Shown here piece by piece: positions 42,313 to 53,459 of a stretch of DNA of 64,000 bases. A program made the position numbers and the translations under genes. The stretch is taken from positions 107,305-171,304 of the forward strand of contig WHVA01000224.1 in assembly GCA_015179125.1 (NCBI GenBank). The letters run 5' to 3'. Each line of letters begins with the position of its first letter. The first letter of the stretch is position 1. The notes under the pieces are model-generated. The model did no database searches. It saw only the letters and a list, made by a program, of their open reading frames with translations, and was not told the origin of the DNA. The DNA is from Gautieria morchelliformis (Eukaryota > Basidiomycota > Agaricomycetes > Gomphales > Gomphaceae).

Positions 42313-42510
42313 AAGAACAGTACTCTCGGCTGGGGTGCTTAGTTGGGCCCCATAACCCCGTTCCGCGCCGCGTTTTTAAACAGAAAAAGAAGTCGTGCAC
42401 AGACCACGCAGCTACACAGGGCCCAGGCTTCAGAGATCCCATCAGGGGACCCATTACATCTTTAACGGTTCCGCCCCACCATAGGATGCAGTGTCGTTGG
42501 ACTCCGAAGC

Positions 42511-42524
42511 TAGGAGGGGGGTAC
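42511..42524 (+). promoter_or_regulatory. G4 polypurine tract
   Basis: TAGGAGGGGGGTAC directly before the 3' LTR. Confidence 0.65.
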
Positions 42525-43556
42525 TGTCACGACCGGTTTATTTCTCCTACCGCGCTACCTCTATGTTCCCCCTCGTCACTCCCTAGCATCTTCGCCAGAG
42601 TTCGCCACACCTACCGACCACTTCCCCTAGGCTCTACGTCCACTCTACCCACTGTTTGCCCCATTCTCCGAACCGCTATTCGCTGCTCGCGCATTTCGTC
42701 AGCAGGCACGCCATCGAATATGATCGATACCATTCACCCGGCATGATGGCTCATCATAAACCCCATCATCTTCTTAATCCAACCCCATTGGGTGTTGGTA
42801 TAGCCAAGGTGTGATCGCAGGACGTCTCTTCCATAGGTCGTGCGGGATCAACCCAGTAAACGAAAAATCTGTGCAGGGTAGCATGTATGCGGGTCCCAAG
42901 ACATGGTTTTGTCCATAAATGCCTTCGCTCCCTTATTCTCCGTCGTTTCATGTTCTCATTCTCCCCTCACTCTATTGTATGTTTATTCCATCTACCTAGT
43001 ATCATGACTGCGCACCCCTATCCAACCCTGACTTGTGACGGCCTCTTTCCTATTCGCTGATACCTTACGAGCATTCGATATAAGTAGTTTACATTCGCAT
43101 ATATATTCCCCAGTTCAATTAGCATACGTCGTTCATCTTGTGCAGCTTTGACCTCGCCGTGGTCATCATCTTAAGCCTTCTCTTGGAGATTCCCATCTTC
43201 GACTAGCAAAGGACTTAGGCATCACTGGTGAGCTCTCATACTTCATCTTCGTTACCTTAGCCTTCGAACCATTTTCTGTGCTGTTGGCGAAGGGCTCCGA
43301 AGGAGCACCTTCGCCAGCGAACGGATTGTCGAGACTTAGACAGCCCTTCCGTGAGACCTTGCACATTACATCATCAAGAGTCACGGGCTATTTCGCTACG
43401 ACTGTAGATAGGGTGAGCCCCGTTTAGGCAAACCCTCTTACCTTGTGAACATTCATTGGTTCACCTATTCGCCGGACGGCTTATTCGCACAAGTTATTCG
43501 GGCATTCGCTGTGTTCACTAATACACGATATTAACACTTGAAAACCAATCTTGACA
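42525..43556 (+). repeat. G4 3' LTR
   Basis: Matches 24571-25602 with scattered substitutions and a few small indels, e.g. CCTAGGCTC versus CCTC near 42630. Followed by the TSD CTAGG. Confidence 0.9.
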
Positions 43557-43561
43557 CTAGG

Positions 43562-43893
43562 GATCAAAGTATACGATAGTTGATTTTCAGACTGAGCAGT
43601 AGGAATGCATACAAGGGGGTTTATATACGAGCAAGGGTACGAGTCAGGGGCAAGCATATTAGGGGGAGGTCAGGGGGGCGAGCTAATATACGAATGATGA
43701 GTGATGGAGCAGAATCAGTAACTAAGGGGATACGGGCATGGGATCAAGGTCGGATATGAGCTCTAGCTCAGGCTCAGGCTCAGGCTCGGGCGCAGGATAA
43801 GCATCATAAGTACTCAGGCATGAGTATCACAAGGCTCGGGCTCGGAAGAAAGGTTATACCAGTAAGTAACCGGCCAAAGGCCGGGTTCTTACA
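43562..43893 (-). repeat. G1 5' LTR, outer piece with promoter
   Basis: On the minus strand it starts TGTAAGAACCCGG at 43893, has a GGCC-TTT-GGCC hairpin, TATATAAA from 43627, and the self-priming segment CAGTCTGAAAAT from 43594. It is the other half of the LTR at 24355-24570. A run of GGCTCA hexamers is at 43760-43790. Confidence 0.82.
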
Positions 43894-44880
43894 ATGTCGA
43901 AGACCACCTTACGGGCATATCAAGTATCAGTTGTATGGGAGTTACCCCTTCCTTGCCTGCCTGGATTTTCATGAACAGGTCCTTGCATTTCACTGATGAG
44001 CACTCCTAATGACAATATGAAGAAGCCATGACGAGCATGAGTGGAGTCAGCATACCGTGATGGCAATAGTATGAATGAGGCCAACTTCATCCCGTACCAT
44101 ATCATCCGTATCTGGGATATGGTCGTCAGGGTTCACAGGGTCATAGTGTGGTGCTTGCGAGTGGGTTTTAATAAAGGCCTGTGTCACTAGGTTAATAACA
44201 TGTGCAAGGCATCTAGGCCATGGCATTAAAATTCATTCCGAGAGCAAAAACATACATGTACACACTGTACACGCCGCTGCTGTGAAGTCTTTCCCAGTCC
44301 TCTGGCTTATGTACTGTGCAAAAAATGACATCATTGTTTCATTATTAGAAGCATTATCACATGTCACAAAGCCAATCTGCCAGAATAGGTCAGAATGGTG
44401 GCTTAGGTGCTTTGATTTGAAGTCACCTTGTGTACAATACTTAGCCTGTCAACGATCCTGAAGAGTGCGCCGCCCAATCGTTTCCCATTGTGCGTGTTAT
44501 TCAGTTGTGTAAAGCTGAACAGGGCACTCTGGACCTCCCAGGAACCAGGCGTCAACTCCTGTATCCAATGGCCGGTGACCGCAAAGTATGCATCGGCATT
44601 GGAGGCCTGCCATGCATCACAGGTGAGACTGATTAGTCCCTTCACTGTCCCCCCCTGCCATAGTATATGAATGAGATATAAAGTGATGGAGGTGGCGGAA
44701 AACTCACATTAAGTCTCTCTTTGAGATTCATCAGCTGCATCCTGAATTTACTCATGATCTCATCATGTGTTCCATTGCACGTAGGAAGGATGACACCTTT
44801 CGTTGCCTGTGCCCCAATATCAATCATTTTCTTGAATGATGGATGGGTTAGGGCCTGAATCAGCTGTAAGCATCACTAAC
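43894..44880 (-). pseudogene. Decayed hAT transposase fragment
   Basis: Minus strand: MIDIGAQATKGVILPT and FRMQLMNLKERLN (44827 downward), then after an intron LISLTCDAWQASNADAYFAV, HWIQELTPGSWEVQSALFSF and RIVDRLSIVHK, then IGFVTCDNASNN and, after a stop, CLAHVINLVTQAF. These are the RNase-H-like transposase motifs also seen in the neighbouring complete hAT. Stops and the cut by G1 at 43893 show it is an old copy. Confidence 0.8.
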
Positions 44881-45118
44881 CAGTGAACTGTAGAAGTTTT
44901 GAGTGGTCGCAGTAGGAAAAAATGGCAGCTTATTACTAAGCAACTGTAACTAGCCTAACTAATGAGATTACTAACTCCAACATGAACTAAGTAAATCTTC
45001 ATGTCACGCCGCCAAGCTCTGAACGAGTGGTCGTAATGGTACAGTACTTGAGTATCATATATATATAACATACGTAGACAATGTACTGCAATTCACGTGA
45101 TGGACAACCAGCTCCTTG
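44881..45118. other. No gene seen
   Basis: A/T-rich flank between the old hAT and the complete hAT, with a TATATATATAAC run near 45057. It ends in the hAT target site GTATCATT. Confidence 0.5.
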
Positions 45119-45400
45119 GTATCATTTAGTGTTCTGAGGGCTCGGGCTCAAGCCAGGCTTGGCCCAAGCCTGGCCCTTAAAAGCCCGAGCCGAGCTGAGC
45201 CCAGGCCTCCAAAGGCCCAAGAGGAGGGCTCGGCTTCATTTTTGGAAGCCCTGAGCCCGGCCCTTAAGCCCAGGCTTTTGCGCGCCAGTGTGGATCGTCA
45301 TTTGCGAAGTCCCCAAAAGTGTAACTGTAGTTCCAAACAAAGTTATGGATTAGATGAAAAATTTGTCAACCTTCCACCCATCCCCACACCCTAAATCCCA

Positions 45401-48400
45401 ATGCCGCACATGGTCATCGACAGCTCCAAAGACGAAATCGAGGAAATCGCCCCTCTGCCATTTAAAAGCAGTTCGGGGTGTGTACTGAAGCCGAGCGCGG
45501 CACTGCTCGATCCAAGTAACGCGGCAAAAGTGCCAGGGAAGCCTTGCGGCACTAGGCAGCTGGGGGAATCAGAGGAGCCTCAGAGGAAGAAAGCAAAACC
45601 TACTGGTAAACAAAAGCAGAAGGAGGTTGCTGTGCCTAATGTGTCAGCCAAACCGGCCATGCCCATACCACCGGCAACTATTGCTCAGGACCATGCCAAT
45701 CAGGAAGGATGGCTCAAAGATCTAGATGGGATCGAGGATGTACCCGAGATCCATTCCAAGAAATTAAAGGAACATACCTTAGATATTCAGTTTTCTTTTT
45801 TGAGAACCGGCGTGAGGAAGAAGGCAAGAAATTGATGGACTGCAAGCTGTGCCGGTGTGTGTGGCAACCTCCCGTAATTCAATCATCACTGACTTTGTCC
45901 GAACATAGAAAACATGATCGGCACAAGGTCAGTTTTGTGATCGATGTCAGTACACTGTGACGCCACCTCCAGGCGATGCACGAGGTATATTTTAGTCTGG
46001 TGAACATACTAATTAGATATTTTATTTAACTACACATTTAGGGAAAATACAAAGATTGGTGTTCTAAAACTGGATTTACCAGCAAACTGCCAAATGCAAT
46101 CAAGCAGGCCAAGCTTGCACAGACCAGTGTACTGACTACGCACTTTGGACTGGCTCCCTCCAAAGCGATGGAAGCGGCTGTAGCTCCATATACGGATGAG
46201 TCGTTTCTCCAGCTTGCAATAGAATGGATGATCTGACTGATCAGGGGAGCTCCTTATCTTATCACTTGTATTTAAATTGCTTATCTTATCTGCATAGCCT
46301 CTAATGGTCTTTGATAACCCACGATTCAAAGCGATGCTCGAAATGGCATCACGTGCCAAAGATAAACTCAAGGTGCCTGGGCCCAAGGTGACCCACAACA
46401 AAATCTTAGAGTTATTCCAAGGGCATTTGCGTGATCTCAAGAAATGGTTTACAGTGAGTATAGACACTTATTCCATAACCAAAATAACTACAATTTGCAG
46501 TCCAGGGCACAAATATCCAAGGTTTGATCTCGTGCACATGCGATGCATGGCAAGCCTCAAACATCAATGGATATTTCACCATCACCTGTCACTGGGTTGA
46601 AAAGAGTTCTGGGGGCATCATCATGACCCTCCAGAATGCCCTCCTCAGTTTCATACGTGTCAACGGTGGGCATTCCAGTAAGCGGCTCAGTCAAATCCTG
46701 TTCAAAGTGTTTGACCGTGTTGGTGCCATCCATAAAGTATGTTCAGTGCCTTTATACTCTCCATAACTGACAGCCTATGTATATATCGGGTGGGTTACAT
46801 GTGATAACGCCTCTAATAACGACACTATGATGGAGGAGCTGGCTCGACGCATTGAAGAACACACAGGACAATCGTTCTGCCCAGTAGAACAACACATCCG
46901 GTAAGTAATTTTCTTTTCAACGTGTTCTGCACTCTAAACTATTGGTTTTAGATGTCTGGCACATTGCATCAATCTAGCAACCCAAGCCCTGCTCTCCGCG
47001 CACTCACACTCCCCGCATTACAACGTGGATAAGCCCGACGATCATATCCTGGACACTGACACATCGAAACGAGATGCAGTGGGACTTATACGTGCTATTT
47101 GTGTCAAGGTATGTACACCATTATTAGACTGTCCATGAATACATTCTAACAACCATTCCTGTAACCAGGAACGGTCTTTGGCCAAATGCAAAGAGGTATA
47201 CTGCATGCTCCAGGTAAAAAACAACGTTGAGCAGCCGACCACCTTGTTACTGGATATGGTGGTTCGCTGGTCATCAACATATCTCATGCTCGACAGAGCT
47301 TATTGCAACAAAGAGGTGCATACTCACAACAAACATATATGTATATTTTTATAAAGGTGACCCTGCAGCATGTCAACCGGTTCATGCTCGAAATAGCACA
47401 TCTTGAGAAGGATCGCACGAAGTCACTGAAGCTCATGAAGCTGTCCCTTACCCCGGGTGAATGGGACTCTGTGAAGGCCTTTATGTAGAAAGTATGGTCG
47501 GTGGGGTTGCGTATGCATGAGCGGTTCGTGAGGTTCGTAAAGAACATAAGGAGAGAATAGAGATGAGAGAACAACTACGGCTGTATGCGCGAACACCACG
47601 CGCAGTGACAGCGACACTAAACACCGACTGATATGCCACCTATCCAGTCATAAGCCTCATGGGCTAGAACAAGAGCACAAACATGGAGATTTACTGCCTG
47701 GGTTGTTATTGTACAGTAGCTAGCTATTTAACTACTTGGAACGAACCCATACTAAACTAGATACAATAGGGGGTTATGGAGCGATGAGTGCCGCCGGTGC
47801 GCGATGCATGCACCGGTGCCAAGGCTGTACCTTATCATATGGAGATTAATATATGCATCAGGAACGATGGAGCGCCTCCCACACTCCATCTCGGATCTAT
47901 CCCTCGGTCGGCCCTGGAACCAGGCTCAGGGTCGAAGTCGCCGGTTAGATATGCACGCGAGTGATAGCGCGCGTGCGCATGATGCGCTGTGCCGGCAGTA
48001 AATGCGTGCACATCCATGTACTAGGATGTGCCAGGAAATTGTTATGACTTTGTTAGTGATGAATATGAATGTATAGCTTGATCTTCCTATTCATAACACT
48101 TTATACAGCTCCTATGGGTATGTATTTCCTGGCTATGCAACTAAGTCAATGCTAAACATCTCCCCTGTACCAGTTTGCCGACTGTGCGCAGCATGAGTTC
48201 TCAGCTGAAAGGTATCCTACCCTGTACCTTGCAATCCCAGGGTTAGAGGGTCTCCATGCAGCGTGGTCGAGCCGACTCATTTCAAGGTCTGGATATGATG
48301 AATTCCGCGAACCATTGACTGCAGGGATCAATAAACTCGCTGAATACTATAGCAGGACGGAAGACTCACTGGCATATATTATGGCTATGGGTGGGTTGCA

Positions 48401-49245
48401 TAAGTATGTACAAATTGTCCATGAATGATAACACATTGATTGCGTGACAGTGCTTCACCCCGAACACAAACTCACTCACTTCGAAAAACATTGGGATAAT
48501 GACCTCATGGACAGGGTGATACATACGGTCAAAACTATTGTGAGTTAGGTATGTATGTTGTCTATTCTTTCCACTGACCAGTCCTGCAGTTCAAGGAACG
48601 TTGGGATGCATTGAGGGCCACGCCAACTCAGCCCAATGCAGCTCCTAACCCAAGGAAACGTCGGCTCCAGACTCTACTGGGCGCACTGAGTGGCGATGAA
48701 GAAGAAGACACGCCGGCTCCCTTGGTGCCTACGTCCAGCTTCTCGAGTGACATGTCAGAGAGTGAAAGCCCTTGGCTCCAGGCATACCAAGGCTACATGG
48801 GACCAGTGGAGCCAATACCCGATGGGATGGGGCTAATTGAGTGGTGGGGGGTAAGCCCTTATATTTTCGGGACTAGATGAAATCGCTGATCCATACCTAG
48901 TGCCACGAACAACTTTTCCCTATTTGGGCATTGCTGGCATATGATTACCTTCCAATCATGGCCTCCTCGGTTTCAAGTGAACGTGCGTTCTCTAGCTCGG
49001 GTATCACGATCACCAAACGCCGTAACCGCTTGAAAGGAGATGTGGTGGAGGCCCTACAGGTATTAAAATGTGCCCTACGAAATGACTTGCTCACCCGTGA
49101 GCCGGCACCCATGTCCTCGCTTGAGATCGATCTCGTTGGTGATGGGAAAACCGCGGGTGGATCCAGTGAGTGTACTATTGACTTAGATTTAGATAGTGAC
49201 TGTGAGCTTGAACTAAACAACCTCCTGCATGAGGAGGTGGTCTAG
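45401..49245 (+). CDS. hAT transposase with BED zinc finger (multi-exon)
   Basis: The start is at 45401 (MPHMVIDSSKDEIEEIAPLP), a Lys-rich N-terminus. A BED finger follows (CKLCRCVWQPP...SEHRKHDRH, near 45845-45920). The RNase-H-like catalytic region covers TCDAWQASNINGYFTITCHW (46530), VTCDNASNND (46800), CLAHCINLATQAL (46955) and MVVRWSSTYLMLDRAYCNKE (47260), and later FADCAQHEFSAERYPTLYLA (48180). The C-terminal dimerisation domain is LAYDYLPIMASSVSSERAFS...RRNRL (48935-49030). About seven to nine short introns are implied. A frame change near 45780 and an insertion after 47488 make function doubtful. Confidence 0.85.
47489..48040. mobile_element. Possible insertion in the hAT transposase gene
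   Basis: The exon reading ends at DSVKAFM and transposase similarity resumes only near 48110-48180. The 550 bp between hold no transposase frame and are richer in CpG (GCGCGCGTGCGCATGATGCGC near 47965; CACCGGTG palindromes near 47795-47820). TTATG occurs at both ends (about 47481 and 48049) and could be a duplication. No family is recognised. Confidence 0.35.
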
Positions 49246-49625
49246 TAGTTGAATTTAATACTAAGTACAAGTAATAAATATCATAATGCGCGTGCGGCAT
49301 CCCCTTCGACGACTGCCCACCCGCAGGCCTGGGCTTTAGCCCGGGCCTGGCCCGAACCCGGCCCGGCCCTTCTTCAAGGGCCGGGCTCAGAATTTGACGT
49401 GCCCGAGCCCAAGCCCGGGCTTTTGAGCCCAGCCCGAGCCCGCAGAACACTAGTATCATTTACATAATAGGAACAAGAAATCATTCATACCCGGTATTCA
49501 AGCTCGAATTGAGGCTTCTTACAAGTTCGGGACAGAATTATCAAGAATACAGTGTGCAATTGATTGTTCTGCTGCATTCCTGGAAAACAGGAGTCCAAAC
49601 GAAGGTGATATACAGGCACTGCAGT

Positions 49626-51501
49626 TCAAGACCACGAAAATAGTCGCTGCTGGGGTGTTTCTCTGCATCTTTTTATATGCGTCGCCCGAGAGACATTCAA
49701 ATGACTTCCTGTTTGGGCTCCAGTAAAATATGGACGTCGTATCGCCTCGCGTCCCGGCATGTGTATGTTCTTGGGTTCTTGTGTAGTCGGCTCGTCCAAG
49801 TCGGGAAGCATCTGAGCATTAGAAGCTGCTGCATGTCTCGTTGCCACGTCCATATCCAACCCCCAATCGCTCGGGATTCCAGCTCTGGATAAATCGATGT
49901 CGTAGATTGACCAGGCATCGTGGGATGTTATCACCTGCGCTGATACACGATGTCTGATCATATGACGCGTTATAGCATAAATGACAGCATCGGCAGCTCC
50001 TGCGGAGGTTAGCATTAGATTCAAGTGAACGAAATGACAGTGGCTACTCGACTCGTAATAATACTTGCCGAGAGAGAGTAAGAGAAACATTCCAAATATC
50101 CAGACAAGCTCAGGAAGATCGTCGCCTTTCAGGCTAATGAAACGCGTGACGGTAATGGGGAGAATGCAAGTGAGATACGCTGCACAAGTCATGTTACTGT
50201 AATCCACCAGACGCAGACGTTCAGGCGATCTCACAGGCTGGATACCTTAGAACTCGCATAAATAACATTACATGGAATCATACATGAGACAATACATACC
50301 AGAGCATACGTTTTGCTATGACTACCCTCTGACGAAACATTTCATCGTTTAAAGGCAGAGATGGGCCAGAACCTGTGAAGCCGATAGTTCCGAGTAACAC
50401 GAAGGACACCAACCCGTACAAGATAACAATCACGCCAGCTGAACTCAACAGCTGACAGGGCAATCCTGCGTCAGTTATCACAGAGGCGCGATGGAGCCAT
50501 TTCTCACTGGAATGTAGTGTATGCCAAGTCTTGCAACACTATATTCCGACGAAATGAAACACCTGCAAGGTTACATGCACATGATATGCTAGTAATTCGC
50601 TTCTCTAAGGTGCCTAATACAAACCATGTACCGGCAATGGCGACTGGATTTTCAAGCTGAGTGGAGTAATATAAGGATCATCGGGTGTAAATTAACTCAC
50701 AGAAAGACCCATTGCTCTTATTCGTTAGGACCAGGGGACCGAAAGCCGCTTCAGGACTGGGGGTCAGCCACCTGATTAAGGATGAATGAGCACATACTCA
50801 CTCAGTGATATCACGAATGTCCATCCAGTTACCACTGTTGACACGACGACCTTTCGTGACCACTGCCGTTCGAGCGCAAGGGCGCTGAAAGTATGGATTG
50901 CGATAACACAGCTCCTAAGAGACATATAACTCAGTCGTGCAATAATTCGTGACAATAAGACATGTGATACCAAACGGCTGACCCTAGGTCGCCAATTACC
51001 AGTGTAGCAGCTGAAAAGCGATTAGGGTAATATGTTTAGATCAAATGACCTATTCACCTTGAATTGCGCATGTGGTACCTTCAACCAGGCGGCGTTCTGC
51101 GGCCCATTTCACTTGAATGATGCCAGAAATGCTCTGGATCAAGTCTGAACAAAGGAGGCAGATCACAAATACTCTAAGAGGGAATGAGCGAGAAACGATA
51201 AACATGATGGAAACACTCACGCGACCTGTTTACGAGCAAAGGTAGCGGATGCGTCTGGAGATCTACGCCGCCAAGTTAAGAGAGCCAGAAGACCAACTGT
51301 GAGCAGGAGTGAGGACACGAGAACACAGCTGATGATCGCAGCGACAGCCATGGCCTAGATATGATCAGTGAAAAAGATACATATCCAAGCACACCAACTC
51401 ACTATGACGCCTCCACGCTCATAGGGTGTCAAATATACCACTTTACTTGCAGGCAGGACACCTGGGTTCACGGAGATAACCGGGATACGGGATACGGGCA
51501 T
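49626..51501 (-). CDS. Seven-transmembrane G-protein-coupled receptor, fungal cAMP-receptor/Git3-like
   Basis: Exons with canonical sites: 51501-51403 (MPVSRIPVISVNPGV...YERGGVI), 51354-51221 (AMAVAAIISCVLVSSLLLTV), 51173-51058 (FVICLLCSDLIQSISGIIQV, RRLVEGTTCAIQ), 51010-50971 (ATLVIGDLGSAVW) and 50914-50802 (CVIAIHTFSALALERQW). Further short exons run to about 50400, and last come 50481-50278 (VIVILYGLVSFVLLGTIG, AKRMLWY) and 50234-49626 (TCILPITVTRFISL, AGAADAVIYAITRHMI). Alternating hydrophobic segments plus the GTTCAIQ and LPI-x-x-x-RF motifs fit basidiomycete GPCRs that sense nutrients or pheromone-like cues at the plasma membrane. A GC-AG intron (CTCG/GCAAGT near 50068) is likely in the last exon. 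The C-terminal tail is cytosolic. Confidence 0.75.
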
Positions 51502-52612
51502 GGAGTAGGCTTGGAGAATACGACTGGGAGATGGTGATAACGCACAAAAAATTCCCTCTATATATTATCGATGGCATGACCACAGACTGGTGCCTGAAAG
51601 GATCCCCAGAGAGCCCACAGAAGACTAAGTATAATGTCGAACTTTCTTCAAGATTCAAGGGTGAAACCATCTCAGATGCAAGTCCGCAGTGAGAACCATG
51701 TTCATCGCCTTACAGACGAAGGGTCGGATGGTGCCTTTTTTTGGAAGTAAGTACTTATCCCTGTACCCCGTGAGCGTAAATAATATACTAGATGTTTCTC
51801 AAAGACATCGATGGAACATACGACTCCGCTGCAATTCTTGAACAAATGATGTAGTCAAGGCACAGCCGAAAAGTATAAGTTCATATACCGTATTTCAACA
51901 TTATTGTAGGCTGTAGCTAGCTTCGAATGTCTGATCAATCCTCATGCATCATATGCTGCCAGTGATCTGCCAGCGGAAGCGATTGGACTTACAAGGGACT
52001 CGTCGGACCGCGGACATACGGCTTGTTCCGCAAGGACGTTTCACGTTCGTGAAATCGATAGATTCGTGAATTCCGACACGAATTCACATCATGAAGTTCA
52101 TGATTCCGTCGACATTGCGAACGCAGCCCAAGCATTCGACCTTTGCATTCATTGCCGAATTTTCGGCAGTGCTAATACTGATAATTAGTAAAGAGAAGAA
52201 GAAAAAGTCGAGGGGAAGGGGGTAGGGAAGCCAAGCAATGTGAATAGCACTGCCATAATGCCATAGGGAAAAAGGCAGGCAACTCACCGCACGTGCAGGG
52301 CCACTGGCCTTGGGGTTGGCAACCGGGAGTTCAGCGGCGGGAGATGCGGACGAGGAGATGCATACTTAGATGCACAGGAGCTGCAGAATCAGACGCGTGT
52401 AAAAATAAATAAAGTCAGACAGACAAGTCTTCCGTGTGGACGGGAGAAAATAGACCCAGACGCAGACAAGAAGCATCAAAGCGTTAACAGGGACACCGCC
52501 ATTTCAGTGCTGCAGGCAGCGCACGCATCTCCCATCATAGTGAGAGAGAGGGCGATTCCGTGATTCCGTGCGAGGACCACGACTTAGACTGAGGCGAGAT
52601 GTCTACTTCGAT
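51502..52612. other. Upstream region of the GPCR gene, no gene seen
   Basis: Likely promoter DNA for the minus-strand GPCR. It contains the palindromic TTC/GAA cluster at 52037-52107 (separate entry) and a tandem GATTCCGT pair near 52554. No convincing coding frame. Confidence 0.5.
52037..52107. promoter_or_regulatory. Cluster of TTCnnGAA / GAATTC palindromes (heat-shock-element-like)
   Basis: Within 70 bp there are TTCGTGAA twice, TGAATTC...GAATTCA as an inverted pair and GAAGTTCATGATTC. Alternating GAA and TTC blocks are what HSF binding sites look like. It lies about 540 bp upstream of the GPCR start, so it could serve that gene. The function is inferred. Confidence 0.35.
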
Positions 52613-53161
52613 TCAGCTGGGCTTCTGTTGGCATGCTCCTGAATGTTCCTGACAGCTAGATAATGGAAAATGGCAGAGAGGAGAAGGGCGCAAGCCTAGC
52701 GAAGAGAATCCACACGGCTGCAGCCTTAGCAGCACCATGGGCATGTCTAGAGCAAAGCGAGAGCTGAGAGGCAGTCCGCCAGGGCGAGAGATATACTGGG
52801 CCAGTACTGAACAGAGCACACAGGAGTGGCCAAGGCGCAAGCTAAGGCTAAGCGGAGAGGATCCACACCAGAACGGCGGGGTCTGCATCATATATTTCAT
52901 GTTGTGGTCTCCGCCACGTACTCGACACTGCAAAACTTGAGATCCATGAAAAATTTCCTCCCAGGTAGAAAGCACTTTCAACGCCTCGGTAGCTGTTAAG
53001 AAGATGAGCGGGATTGATGGAAAGATAAATTTTTTATTAATAACGCTGGTATCCACATTAGTCATGCACAGCCGCCACGTGCCTGGACGAGGATCAGTGT
53101 ACACTGTTACACTGTAGACAAAGGCAGGGAGTGGACAAGGCTCCGGAGCGCGGCAAGGCAC
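52613..53161 (-). CDS. Hypothetical ORF, weak
   Basis: 182 residues from ATG at 53161 (MPCRAPEPCPLPAFVYSVTV), rich in Cys, Ser, Leu and Pro with no recognised motif. It may be spurious. No intron signals or neighbours support it. Confidence 0.15.
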   Translation of the reverse strand: MPCRAPEPCPLPAFVYSVTVYTDPRPGTWRLCMTNVDTSVINKKFIFPSIPLIFLTATEALKVLSTWEEIFHGSQVLQCRVRGGDHNMKYMMQTPPFWCGSSPLSLSLRLGHSCVLCSVLAQYISRPGGLPLSSRFALDMPMVLLRLQPCGFSSLGLRPSPLCHFPLSSCQEHSGACQQKPS

Positions 53162-53459
53162 AAGGGAACCCTTGTACTCTGCGAGATAAAGGGCTTACTA
53201 TAATTCGAATAATTTCTGTATGTACTTTCGCCTATGAGTAAGCGAGGTTACCAGTTGACTATAAGTACTCTCAACTGCCCAAACGGGTCACCACCACCCC
53301 TGCTAGCCCACACGTGGCCTATTGTTCCCATCACGGCGTCTGCATACTATCACAACTGACATGGAAGCTATATGTGAGACGCTTACATCAGTAAAAAACC
53401 GAAATGCCCGGAAGCCCGAGGCTATTTACTTACCTCGCCAGATTTACGTCGGGGTTCCA

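Larger units (their letters stand above)
24571..43556 (+). mobile_element. G4: gypsy element with 1032-bp LTRs, gag-less, carrying a large insertion
   Basis: The LTRs are 24571-25602 and 42525-43556 and the TSD is CTAGG (24566-24570, 43557-43561). Pol runs 25785-29985 on the plus strand, then foreign DNA 29986-41446, then 41447-42524 before the 3' LTR. No gag is present between the primer site and the protease. The two LTRs differ by substitutions and small indels, so it is older than G3 or C1. It splits the G1 5' LTR. Confidence 0.85.
1..43893 (-). mobile_element. G1: outer Ty3/gypsy element hosting all nested insertions
   Basis: G1 is a minus-strand gypsy element whose pieces lie at 1-734, 13613-14010 (inverted), 14088-15526, 16196-16246, 22476-23241, 23735-24570 and 43562-43893. 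Read on the minus strand the pieces join in the normal order LTR, gag with zinc knuckle, protease, RT, RNase H, integrase. Each gap is filled by another element with its own target-site duplication, and the G1 reading frame resumes after each gap. The 5' LTR is split by G4. The 3' end lies beyond the left edge. Frameshifts and at least one stop make it inactive. The reconstruction rests on TSD matches and frame continuity seen here; the order of events is inferred. Confidence 0.85.
45127..49452 (+). mobile_element. Complete hAT DNA transposon
   Basis: Terminal inverted repeats TAGTGTTCTGAGGGCTCGGG at 45127 and its complement ending at 49452 (CCCGCAGAACACTA); 8-bp TSD GTATCATT at 45119-45126 and 49453-49460. 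Subterminal regions on both sides are rich in GCCCGAGCC/GGCCCGG repeats (45140-45270 and 49320-49445), likely transposase binding DNA. It is 4326 bp with one multi-exon transposase gene. Confidence 0.95.

Noticed and set aside
52613-53161. New gene of 182 residues
   Set aside because: No motif, odd composition and no splice or promoter support; kept only as a weak ORF.
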